From positions 1-27,290 of the forward strand of contig CAMIMK010000007.1 of assembly GCA_946221765.1 (NCBI GenBank): a DNA stretch of 27,290 nucleotides, read 5' to 3'. The notes under the pieces were generated by a model. The model saw nothing but the letters and a program-made list of their open reading frames with translations. It searched no databases and was not told the DNA's origin. Shown piece by piece: positions 17,079-25,584 of the stretch (its first letter is position 1; each line of letters starts with the position of its first letter). Source of the DNA: an uncultured Rhodovulum sp. GTDB lineage: Bacteria > Pseudomonadota > Alphaproteobacteria > Rhodobacterales > Rhodobacteraceae. Made by a program: the position numbers and the translations under genes.

Positions 17079-18671
17079 TCAGAAGTGCAGCGCCTTGGCC
17101 TGCCGGATCTGGGGCAGGTCGTCGAGGGCCTTCAGCGCCTCGGGGCTCACCGCCTGGTCGACGCCGAGCAGCGCGATCGCCTCGCCGCTCTTCTCGCGCC
17201 GGCCGAGGGAGAAGGTCGCGATGTTGATGCCGAGGTCGCCGAGCTTGGTGCCGAGCGCGCCGATATAGCCCGGGATGTCGGCATTGGTGGTGTAGAGCAT
17301 GTATTTCATCGGCTCAGCCTCAAGGTTGATCCCCTTGATCTGGATGAACCGCGGCTTGCCGTCCGAATAGATCGTGCCCGCGACCGCCCGGGTCTGTTCC
17401 TCGGTGGTGACGATCAGGCGCATGTAGGACCCGAAGGCACCCTGCGCATCCTTGCGGGTCTCGGAGATGAGGACGCCCCGCTCGCGCGCGACGACCGGCG
17501 CCGAGACCATGTTGACCCCGCCCTCGCCGACGAGCGGCTTCAGCAGGCCCGCGGTCAGCGCGGCGGTCAGCGGCTTGAGGTTGAGCTGGCCCACCTCGCC
17601 GACATACTCGATCTCGATCTCCTTGATCGCATGTTCGGTCACCTGGCCGGCGAAGCTGCCGAGCATGCTGGCAAGGTCGATCCAGGGCTTCAGGATCGGG
17701 GCTTCCTCGGCGGTGACCGAGGGCGCGTTGATCGCGTTCGAGATGGCGCCCTGCATCAGGTAGTCCGACATCTGCTCGGCGACCTGCAGCGCCACGTTCT
17801 CCTGCGCCTCGGTCGTCGCCGCGCCGAGATGCGGGGTGCAGACGACATTGGGCGCGGTGAACAGCGGGTTCTCCTTGGCCGGCTCGACCGAGAAGACGTC
17901 GAAGGCGGCCCCGGCGATATGGCCGGACTTCAGCGCCTCCGCCAGCGCCGCCTCGTCGACGAGCCCGCCGCGGGCGCAGTTGATGATCCGGGCGCCCGGC
18001 TTCATCTTCGCGATCCGTTCCGCCGAGATGATATTGGCGGTCTTCTCGGTCTTGGGCACGTGCAGCGTGACGAAATCGGCGCGCGCGAGCAGGTCGTCGA
18101 CCTCCTCGACCCGCTCGATCCCGAGCGCCTGGGCGCGTTCGGCCGAGAGGAAGGGATCATAGGCGATCACCTTCATCTTGAGGCCGATGGCGCGGCTGGC
18201 CACGACCGAGCCGATGTTGCCGGCGCCGATCAGCCCCAGCGTCTTGCCGGTGATCTCGGTGCCCATGAAGCGCGACTTCTCCCACTTGCCGGCCTGCGTC
18301 GAGGCGTCGGCGGCGGGGATCTGGCGGGCGCAGGCGAACATCATCGCAATGGCGTGCTCGGCGGTGGTGATCGAGTTGCCGAAGGGGGTGTTCATCACCA
18401 CGATCCCCTTCGCCGAAGCCGCGGGGATGTCGACGTTGTCGACGCCGATGCCGGCGCGGCCGATGACGCGCAGGTTGTCGGCCTTGGCGATCAGTTCGGC
18501 CGTGACCTTGGTGGCGGACCGGATGGCGAGGCCGTCGTAGTTGCCGATGATGGCGGCGAGCTTCTCTGGATCCTTGCCGAGCTTCGGCTGGAAGTCGACC
18601 TCGACGCCGCGATCGCGGAAGATCTGCACGGCGGCATCCGACAGTTCGTCGGAAATGAGAACCTTGGGCAT
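17079..18671 (-). CDS. serA: D-3-phosphoglycerate dehydrogenase
   Basis: First enzyme of serine synthesis: oxidises 3-phosphoglycerate to 3-phosphohydroxypyruvate with NAD+. The 530-residue product is the long form: substrate domain, NAD-binding domain with GAGNIG (149-154), catalytic R234 (NCARGG), E263 (VEP) and H281 (TPHLGA), then an intervening domain (about 315-450) and a C-terminal ACT domain (about 455-530) that often senses serine. I chose the ATG at 18671: homology begins at PKVLISDEL and AGAGG lies about 9 bases upstream. A longer frame to 18788 runs into serC and has no family match. It lies 61 bp downstream of serC, with a hairpin in the gap. Confidence 0.97.
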   Translation of the reverse strand: MPKVLISDELSDAAVQIFRDRGVEVDFQPKLGKDPEKLAAIIGNYDGLAIRSATKVTAELIAKADNLRVIGRAGIGVDNVDIPAASAKGIVVMNTPFGNSITTAEHAIAMMFACARQIPAADASTQAGKWEKSRFMGTEITGKTLGLIGAGNIGSVVASRAIGLKMKVIAYDPFLSAERAQALGIERVEEVDDLLARADFVTLHVPKTEKTANIISAERIAKMKPGARIINCARGGLVDEAALAEALKSGHIAGAAFDVFSVEPAKENPLFTAPNVVCTPHLGAATTEAQENVALQVAEQMSDYLMQGAISNAINAPSVTAEEAPILKPWIDLASMLGSFAGQVTEHAIKEIEIEYVGEVGQLNLKPLTAALTAGLLKPLVGEGGVNMVSAPVVARERGVLISETRKDAQGAFGSYMRLIVTTEEQTRAVAGTIYSDGKPRFIQIKGINLEAEPMKYMLYTTNADIPGYIGALGTKLGDLGINIATFSLGRREKSGEAIALLGVDQAVSPEALKALDDLPQIRQAKALHF

Positions 18672-18690
18672 CTGGATGCACCTCTGCTGT

Positions 18691-18712
18691 CGGCGGGCGC
18701 ACGGGCCCGCCG
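18691..18712 (-). other. Hairpin in the serC-serA spacer
   Basis: CGGCGGGC (18691-18698) pairs perfectly with GCCCGCCG (18705-18712) around a 6-base loop, in the 61-bp gap between serC and serA. It ends 19 bases before the serA start, just ahead of its Shine-Dalgarno. No T-run follows in the serA direction. It could set the ratio of the two messages or protect one of them. Confidence 0.45.
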
Positions 18713-18732
18713 TTGTCAGGGAAGGGGGAAGA

Positions 18733-19920
<1,188 letters not shown>

Positions 19921-19937
19921 CGGCCAACTCCGTCTTC

Positions 19938-19971
19938 AGGGCGAGTCCACTGAGCCCGCCCCGCTCGCCCT
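19938..19971 (-). ncRNA. Candidate serC leader RNA hairpin
   Basis: In the mRNA sense, AGGGCGAG (19971-19964) and CTCGCCCT (19945-19938) form a perfect 8-bp stem around an 18-base loop, ending 17 bases before the serC start. The Shine-Dalgarno (19928-19931) lies just outside the stem. A conserved serC leader motif is known from Alphaproteobacteria; I cannot test this one against its covariance model. Confidence 0.4.
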
Positions 19972-20229
19972 AGTCCGAGGTCGGTGCCCGCAGCTCCGAT
20001 AGTCGATCGCGGGGGTTCTGCCAAGCGATTCTGCAAGACCCCGGAATTCGGCTGATGCCGAGGGGCGCCAGACCTGCCGGAGGACAGCGCCGCCCCCCGG
20101 AGCAGAGGGGCGCAGATCGACCGTCACATGACTTCGGAGCTGCTGGCCGTTTTGCGGTCCACCGCGAAGGGACGCGGCCCTTTCCCCGGGATTTTCCCCG
20201 GATTCGTGAGCCTTGTCGCGACATTGCTT

Positions 20230-20259
20230 TTGCCTGCCGCGCGAATACGTGGTTATGCT
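20230..20259 (+). promoter_or_regulatory. Candidate promoter giving a leaderless message
   Basis: TTGCCT (20230-20235) and TATGCT (20254-20259) are spaced by 18 bases and each match four of six consensus bases. Transcription would begin about 20266-20268, at or next to the ATG at 20268. No Shine-Dalgarno precedes that ATG, which agrees with a leaderless transcript. Confidence 0.35.
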
Positions 20260-20267
20260 GCACCGCA

Positions 20268-22814
20268 ATGAAAGCCCAGGATTTCATCGGAGACCCGCAG
20301 GAGGCCGCCGTCAGCCTTGGCGCCGGCGCGGCCGTGCGCGATGTCGTCTATGGCGCGCGGGCCATGCGCCTCGCCCGCGTGCTGGCGCTCGGGTTGCCGG
20401 TGCCCGCGGGCCATGCGCTCTCCTTCGCGGCGGTGCGCGCCCTCGCCGAGGGGGCGGCACTGCCGGACCTGCCGGGGCTCCTCCGGCCGGGTGGCCTGCT
20501 CGCGCTGCGCAGCTCGCCGCAGGAACGGGGCTGGGGGGAATCCCGGGCGCTCCTCGACATCGGTATCTCGGATCTCACGCTCGCGGCGGTTGCCGCAGAG
20601 ATGGGCCGCGCGCGGGCGCTCGCCATCTATCGCCGGTTCGTCCCGGCCTTCGCCTTCATGGTGCACGGCATTGCGCCGGAGGATTTCCGCGACTCGCCCG
20701 GGGCCGATCCGCGCGCCGCGATCGACGCCATGCTGGCGCAGTACCGCGAGGAAGTCGGCCGTGCTTTTCCGCAGGAGCCGCAGCGCCAGCTGGAGGACGC
20801 GGCGAGGGCGATGGCCTTGGCCTGGGATCGCTCCGCGGCCCGGCTCATGCGGCAGGCGCGCGGCGCCCCGCCCGAGGCGGGCCTCGGGCTCGTGGTGCAG
20901 GAAATGGTGCAGGCCCGCGATCCGGCGGAGCCGGCCGGCGACGCGCCGCTCGGGACCGGAATCCTGCAGGCGGTGAGCAGCAGCACCGGCGCCCCGGCGC
21001 GGCAGGGGCGGTTCTCGCCGGCGGGAGAGACGGCCGCGCGCCCGCTCGAGAGCCTGCCGGCGCCGGTGCTCGACCGCCTGGCGGCCATGGTCGGCACGCT
21101 GACGGCGGCCCTTGGCGATGCCTTCGCCGTCGATTTCGCCGTCTCCGGCGAAACGCTGGCGATCCTCGACGCCACGCCCGTTTCGCGCGGCGCCCGGGCC
21201 GCGGTGCGCATTGCCGTCGATCTTGCCCATGCCGGGGCCATCACCCGCGAGCAGGCGCTGCTGCGGGTCGAGCCGCGGAGCCTGATCGAGCATCTGCATC
21301 CGCAGATCGACCCGAAGGCGCCGCGCGACGTCTTCGGCCACGGCCTTGCCGCCAGTCCGGGTGCCGCGACGGGGCGGATCGTCTTCGACGCCGAGGCGGC
21401 GCAGGCCGCGGCCGCCCGCGACGAGGCGACGATCCTGGTGCGCAGCGAGACGAGCCCCGAGGACATCCGCGGCATGCATGCGGCCCGGGGCGTGCTGACG
21501 CTGCGCGGCGGCATGACGAGCCATGCGGCGGTGATCGCCCGCGGCATCGGCCTGCCCTGCGTGGTGGGGGCGGGGGAACTCCGGATCGACGCGGCCGCGC
21601 GCCGGCTGACGACGATCGACGGGCGGGTCTTTGCCGAGGGGGCGACGATCACCCTCGACGGCACCAGCGGCGAGGTGATGGCCGGCGCGCCGGCGACCAT
21701 CGCCCCCGAACTGGGCGGTGCCTTTTCGGACCTGCTCGACTGGGCCGACGATGCGCGCGACCTCGGGGTGCGGGCCAATGCCGACACGCCCGCCGAGGTC
21801 AAGACCGCGCGGGAATTCTGCGTCGACGGCATCGGCCTCTGCCGGACCGAGCACATGTTCTTCGACGAGAGCCGCCTGCGCGTGATGCGCGAGATGATCC
21901 TCGCCGATGGCGAGGCGCAGCGGCGCGCAGCCCTCGACCGGCTGTTGCCGATGCAGCGGGCCGATTTCGTCGAGATCTTCGGCATCATGCGCGGGCTGCC
22001 GGTGGCGATCCGCCTGCTCGACCCGCCGCTGCACGAATTCCTGCCGGCCGAGCCGGAGGAGATCGCCGTGCTGGCGGGCGCCATGGGCCTGCCGGTCGCG
22101 CAGGTCTCCGCCCGGGCGCGCGAACTGGCGGAAGTGAACCCGATGCTCGGCATGCGCGGCGTGCGCCTCGGGGTGGTGATGCCCGAGATCTACGACATGC
22201 AGGCGCGGGCGATCTTCGAGGCGGCGATCGCCGTCAACCGCGACGCACAGGCGCCGATGGTGCCCGAGGTGATGATCCCGCTCGTCTCGGCCTATCGCGA
22301 GGTCGAACTCATCAAGGCGCGCGTCGATGCGGTGGCGGCGAAGGTCCGGGCCGAGCAGGGCGTGGCCCTCGACTTCCGGCTCGGGGTCATGGTCGAGACG
22401 CCGCGGGCCGCCCTCCGGGCCGGCGATCTCGCCGCCTCCTCCGCCTTCCTCAGCTTCGGGACCAACGACCTCACGCAGATGACCTACGGGCTCAGCCGCG
22501 ACGATGCCGGGCGGTTCATGCGCGACTACGTGAACCGCGGGGTCTTCCGCGAGGATCCGTTCCACTCGCTCGACCTCGAGGGGGTGGGCGAGCTGATGCT
22601 GATGGCGGCGCGCCGGGGGCGGGCGCGCAACCCCGACCTGACGCTCGGCCTATGCGGCGAGCATGGCGGCGATCCCTCCTCGGTGCGCTTCTGCAAGCTC
22701 GCGGGGTTTGACTATGTCTCCTGCTCGCCGTACCGGGTGCCGATCGCGCGGCTGGCGGCGGCCCAGGCCTGCATTCTGGCGCGCATCTCGCCCGAGACCT
22801 TCCCCGGGGAATAG
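20268..22814 (+). CDS. Pyruvate phosphate dikinase homologue with degenerate ATP-grasp domain
   Basis: The PEP-utilising half is intact: phospho-histidine H419 in LRGGMTSHAAVIARG, and a PEP/pyruvate TIM barrel with GIGLCRTEHMFF, IRLLDPPLHEFLP, NPMLGMRGVRLG, VMVETPRAA, SFGTNDLTQMTYG and catalytic C796 in LCGEHGGDP. The nucleotide half (residues 1 to about 310) is eroded: the usual GGKGAN motif reads GARAMR (Lys to Arg31), and by-eye alignment puts D289, D301 and T303 where Clostridium symbiosum PPDK has E323, Q335 and R337. The product has 848 residues, about 25-35 fewer than classic PPDK, all missing from the front half. I chose the ATG at 20268, where homology begins. A MeaB-type GTPase gene follows after 33 bp. 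It may be a second PPDK paralogue or a PEP-dependent phosphotransferase; normal dikinase activity is doubtful. Confidence 0.85.
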   Translation: MKAQDFIGDPQEAAVSLGAGAAVRDVVYGARAMRLARVLALGLPVPAGHALSFAAVRALAEGAALPDLPGLLRPGGLLALRSSPQERGWGESRALLDIGISDLTLAAVAAEMGRARALAIYRRFVPAFAFMVHGIAPEDFRDSPGADPRAAIDAMLAQYREEVGRAFPQEPQRQLEDAARAMALAWDRSAARLMRQARGAPPEAGLGLVVQEMVQARDPAEPAGDAPLGTGILQAVSSSTGAPARQGRFSPAGETAARPLESLPAPVLDRLAAMVGTLTAALGDAFAVDFAVSGETLAILDATPVSRGARAAVRIAVDLAHAGAITREQALLRVEPRSLIEHLHPQIDPKAPRDVFGHGLAASPGAATGRIVFDAEAAQAAAARDEATILVRSETSPEDIRGMHAARGVLTLRGGMTSHAAVIARGIGLPCVVGAGELRIDAAARRLTTIDGRVFAEGATITLDGTSGEVMAGAPATIAPELGGAFSDLLDWADDARDLGVRANADTPAEVKTAREFCVDGIGLCRTEHMFFDESRLRVMREMILADGEAQRRAALDRLLPMQRADFVEIFGIMRGLPVAIRLLDPPLHEFLPAEPEEIAVLAGAMGLPVAQVSARARELAEVNPMLGMRGVRLGVVMPEIYDMQARAIFEAAIAVNRDAQAPMVPEVMIPLVSAYREVELIKARVDAVAAKVRAEQGVALDFRLGVMVETPRAALRAGDLAASSAFLSFGTNDLTQMTYGLSRDDAGRFMRDYVNRGVFREDPFHSLDLEGVGELMLMAARRGRARNPDLTLGLCGEHGGDPSSVRFCKLAGFDYVSCSPYRVPIARLAAAQACILARISPETFPGE

Positions 22815-22847
22815 ACCCCGCCGCCCGCTGCCGATGGACGCCTGCGC

Positions 22848-23792
22848 ATGACTGCCCTGCCGAGTGATGTCGAGACCCTCGCCGCCGGCGGCAAGGGGGC
22901 GCTGGCGCGGAGCCTGACCGCGCTGGAGACGCGTCCCGACGACCCGGCCCTCGCCCGGCTCCTCGATGCCGCCTGGGCGGCGCCGAAGGGCGCCGCGATC
23001 GGGCTGACCGGGCCGCCGGGCGTCGGCAAGTCGACGCTCGTCAACGCGCTGATCGCCCGGCTGCGCGCACGGGGCGAGACGGTGGCGGTCATCGCCGTCG
23101 ACCCGTCGTCGCGGCGGAGCGGCGGGGCGCTCTTGGGCGACCGGACCCGGATCGAGACCGACCCGGAGGACAGCGGCGTCTTCGTGCGCTCGATGGCGGC
23201 GCGGCGGCGTCTCGGGGGGGTCGCGGAATTCACCTTTCCGGCCGTCGTGCTGATGCGCGCGGTCTTCGACCGGGTCTTCGTCGAGACGGTGGGCGTCGGC
23301 CAGTCCGAGACCGAGATTGCCGATTGTGCCGACCTGACCGTCTTCTGCGCGCAGCCGGGGTCGGGGGATGCGCTCCAGTTCATGAAGGCGGGGGTCATGG
23401 AGGTGCCGGACCTCGTCCTCGTCACCAAGGGCGACCTCGGCCAGCCGGCAGACCGCGCCGCCGCCGATCTCCGCGGGGCGCTGTCGCTGGCCGCGGGGGG
23501 CACGGAGATCCCGGTGGCCATCGTCTCGGCGCGCACCGGCGCCGGGCTGGATGCCGGGATCGCGGCGGTGGACGCGGCCCTTTCGGCGCTGCCCGGGGGG
23601 CTTGTCCTGGCCGACCGGCGCCGGCTCCAGGCGCGGGAATGGGCCGAGAGTCAGGTCCGCGAATCATTCGGCAGCGTCGGCCTCCGGCAGCTGGCGCCGC
23701 GCATCGCCGGTCTTGACAACCCGTTCAGTGCCATCGCGGGCCTGCGGAAGGCCGCGACTCAGGCGGTTCACGAAAGTCTTAAAGGACTTTGA
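22848..23792 (+). CDS. meaB: MeaB/ArgK family P-loop GTPase
   Basis: GTPase of the G3E/MeaB group, which chaperones adenosylcobalamin-dependent mutases such as methylmalonyl-CoA mutase. The 314-residue product has Walker A GPPGVGKST (55-63), the VDPSSRRSGGALLGDRTR segment (84-101), the base-contact region VETVGVGQSETEIADCADL (145-163) and the guanine-specificity motif TKGD (193-196). The family's VRSMAARRRLGGVAE is present at 113-127. It is slightly shorter than typical MeaB (about 325) and somewhat diverged. No mutase gene is in the window; the upstream neighbour is the PPDK homologue, 33 bp away and probably co-transcribed. The GTPase family is firm; the client protein is unknown. Confidence 0.85.
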   Translation: MTALPSDVETLAAGGKGALARSLTALETRPDDPALARLLDAAWAAPKGAAIGLTGPPGVGKSTLVNALIARLRARGETVAVIAVDPSSRRSGGALLGDRTRIETDPEDSGVFVRSMAARRRLGGVAEFTFPAVVLMRAVFDRVFVETVGVGQSETEIADCADLTVFCAQPGSGDALQFMKAGVMEVPDLVLVTKGDLGQPADRAAADLRGALSLAAGGTEIPVAIVSARTGAGLDAGIAAVDAALSALPGGLVLADRRRLQAREWAESQVRESFGSVGLRQLAPRIAGLDNPFSAIAGLRKAATQAVHESLKGL

Positions 23793-23981
23793 ATCTCGTC
23801 CGCTTTCGCGTCGATCGGCGGGGTCACGCCGCTTTTGCGATTGGCGGGAATCCGCTGGCACTTCCGGATCTCTGGACTTTCAGGCGCTTGGACTGACACA
23901 AACCAACCCGCAGCTGCGTTGTTTCGCAATGCAGCATGAAACTCGGCGCCTGGGGGGCGACGGGCGACGAGGGGATGAGGG

Positions 23982-24737
23982 ATGGAAGCCACAGCGACCA
24001 AGACCCGCCACTGGCGGATGGCGGCAGCCACGAAGGGCGTTGCCGCCATGCTCCTGATCGCGGCAACCACGGCCGCCATCGCCGGCTCCGGGGACAAGGG
24101 GGATGCCGCAGGCGACCAGTTCAACCGCGCCATGACCCGTGAGCAGCAGGCGCTGCGCACCGGCAGCGGCACCCGCATCGGCGAGCTGATCGAGGCCACG
24201 CGCCCGAAGGCCCGGGACGGCGAGCAGGTCACGGTCGCGACGCGCAGCATCGCGACGGCGCCGGTGTCGCTCACCCGGAAGGGTCCGGCCGTGACCGGAC
24301 CCGCGAAGCTCGATTTCGCCTCGCTCGATGCCCTGCCGGCCGTGAAGGGGGACGCCCAGTGGCAGTGCCTCGCCACCGCGATCTATTTCGAGGCGCGGGG
24401 CGAGCCCGTGTCCGGGCAGGTCGCCGTCGCAGAGGTGATCCTGAACCGGGTGGAAAACCCGAACTATCCCGATACCGTCTGCGCCGTCACCAACCAGGGC
24501 GTCGGCACGGCCGGGCGCAGCTGCCAGTTCTCCTATGCCTGCGACGGCCGCTCGGACGTGATGGCCCCCGGCGCGGCACGCAGCCGGGCCGAAAAGCTCG
24601 CGGCTCTGATGCTGGCCGGGCGGGCGCGCACGGTGACTTCGGGCGCGACGCATTTCCACACCCGGGCCGTGCGCCCGGGCTGGTCGGGCCAGCTGGTCCG
24701 CACCACCGCGATCGGCCACCACGTCTTCTATCGCTGA
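23982..24737 (+). CDS. SleB-type cell wall hydrolase
   Basis: Predicted peptidoglycan hydrolase of the Hydrolase_2 (SleB) family. The 251-residue product has an N-terminal membrane segment or signal peptide (about residues 13-34), a low-complexity linker (35-120), and the catalytic domain (125-251) with the likely acid E137 in TAIYFEARGEP and the conserved VAEVILNRV, CQFSYACDG, GATHFHT and W234 positions. The start ATG at 23982 has GAGGGG about 8 bases upstream. The 189 bp before it contain no gene. It converges on the CAP-domain gene. In alphaproteobacteria, proteins of this type act in wall remodelling rather than spore germination. Confidence 0.88.
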   Translation: MEATATKTRHWRMAAATKGVAAMLLIAATTAAIAGSGDKGDAAGDQFNRAMTREQQALRTGSGTRIGELIEATRPKARDGEQVTVATRSIATAPVSLTRKGPAVTGPAKLDFASLDALPAVKGDAQWQCLATAIYFEARGEPVSGQVAVAEVILNRVENPNYPDTVCAVTNQGVGTAGRSCQFSYACDGRSDVMAPGAARSRAEKLAALMLAGRARTVTSGATHFHTRAVRPGWSGQLVRTTAIGHHVFYR

Positions 24738-24777
24738 CGGCCGCCTCCGCCCGCCTCGCGGCGGTCCGGACGGGGCC

Positions 24778-25416
24778 TCAGTCGGCAAAGGTCTGCACCA
24801 GATAGACATCGCCGCAGGCCGGGCCGCCGGGGTCCACGCCGAGGCCGCTGCCGATCCGCTGGAAGCGGGGGGAGAGCAGCGCGGCGCGGTGCTTGGGCGA
24901 GGCGAGCCAGCGCGCCACCGTCTGCTGCGCCAGGCTGCCGTAGGTATGCATCGGGACCGGTTCCCGCGTGTCGCCGTAGCGGAAGGCGCAGCCCTGGCCG
25001 CTCGTGGCGATCGGACGGCCGAGCAGCTGGAAGATCTTGTCGCGGGCGATATTCTCGCCGGCCTGACGGTAGGCGACGCCCTCGCGGTGCAGGCGTTCGC
25101 GCAGGGTCCGCTGGCCCGGCACCGGCAGCACATGGCTGTGGGTGCGGAGGCGGGCCATGTTGCGGGCATGCTGGATCGCCGCTCCGGTCAGCGCCGGATC
25201 CTCCGCCAGGGGCGCGAGCCCCTGCGCCCGCCGGGCCGCATTCGAGAAAAAGCGCAGGGCCTCGGCGAAGAGCCAGGGATCGGGCGTGCCCGCCATGACG
25301 GGCGCGGTCCATGCCGACGGCAGCCCCTCCGACGCCCGGAGGCCGGCAGGCGCCAGCAGCGCCCCTGCCATTGCCGCGGCGAGTGCCAGCCCGGCCCGTC
25401 GTCTCCGTCTCCGCAT
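24778..25416 (-). CDS. Secreted CAP/SCP domain protein
   Basis: A cysteine-rich-secretory/antigen-5/PR-1 (CAP) domain protein of unknown activity. The 212-residue product starts with a run of arginines and a Sec signal peptide (cleavage near LRA-SEG, about residue 28). The CAP cavity residues are visible: H83 in AIQHARNMA, E121 in AGENIA, and H176 in SPKHRAALLSPRFQRIGSGLG; the domain ends in YLVQTFAD. A small insert (about 130-155) contains C143, which could pair with C201. It ends 40 bp from the convergent SleB-type gene. Its promoter region is shared with folB on the other strand. Bacterial CAP proteins are often tied to the envelope, which agrees with the neighbouring wall hydrolase. Confidence 0.88.
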   Translation of the reverse strand: MRRRRRRAGLALAAAMAGALLAPAGLRASEGLPSAWTAPVMAGTPDPWLFAEALRFFSNAARRAQGLAPLAEDPALTGAAIQHARNMARLRTHSHVLPVPGQRTLRERLHREGVAYRQAGENIARDKIFQLLGRPIATSGQGCAFRYGDTREPVPMHTYGSLAQQTVARWLASPKHRAALLSPRFQRIGSGLGVDPGGPACGDVYLVQTFAD

Positions 25417-25584
25417 GCCCTGTCCCCCGTCTTCGCCCGAAGCCTGCCCTGCAATCGGTTTACATCCGGCAACCGGGCTGCGGCGCTTGCGCCGGCCTCG
25501 GCCAGAAGGGTTAACATCCGCCCGCTCCCTTGCTGCGCGGGGGGGCCGGCGGTATCACCGAACCCATATTCACGGTGGGGTGCA
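25417..25584. promoter_or_regulatory. Divergent promoter region, CAP gene / folB
   Basis: A 168-bp region. For folB, TTGCTG (25530-25535) and TATCAC (25553-25558) are spaced by 17 bases, a plausible sigma-70 promoter about 27 bases before the start codon. Two near-identical 12-base repeats, listed separately, lie further upstream and could serve either gene. Confidence 0.4.
25457..25520. repeat. Pair of 12-base direct repeats, 52 bp apart
   Basis: GGTTTACATCCG (25457-25468) and GGTTAACATCCG (25509-25520) differ at one base and start 52 bp apart, about five helical turns, so they face the same side of the DNA. They lie in the divergent CAP/folB promoter region and resemble a pair of sites for one regulator. 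The GTTAAC core of the second copy resembles half of a CtrA site, but no full TTAA-N7-TTAA is present. Confidence 0.4.

Larger units (their letters stand above)
19921..20267. promoter_or_regulatory. Divergent intergenic region, serC / PPDK-like gene
   Basis: A 347-bp region without a supported gene. Near serC it holds the leader hairpin (19938-19971). Near the plus-strand gene it holds a promoter candidate ending right at the start codon. The frame of the plus-strand gene is open back to 20055, but the extra residues are Arg/Pro-rich and unlike any PPDK N-terminus. The middle (about 20000-20200) is GC-rich with no clear structure. Confidence 0.45.

Noticed and set aside
20055..20267. Upstream extension of the PPDK-like reading frame
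   Set aside because: The frame is open, but its residues are Arg/Pro-rich, unlike any PPDK start, and it crosses the likely promoter.
20253..22565. A 770-codon open frame on the minus strand, antisense to the PPDK-like gene
   Set aside because: Antisense shadow: Arg/His/Asp-rich composition and no recognisable motif, while the plus strand has intact PPDK domains.
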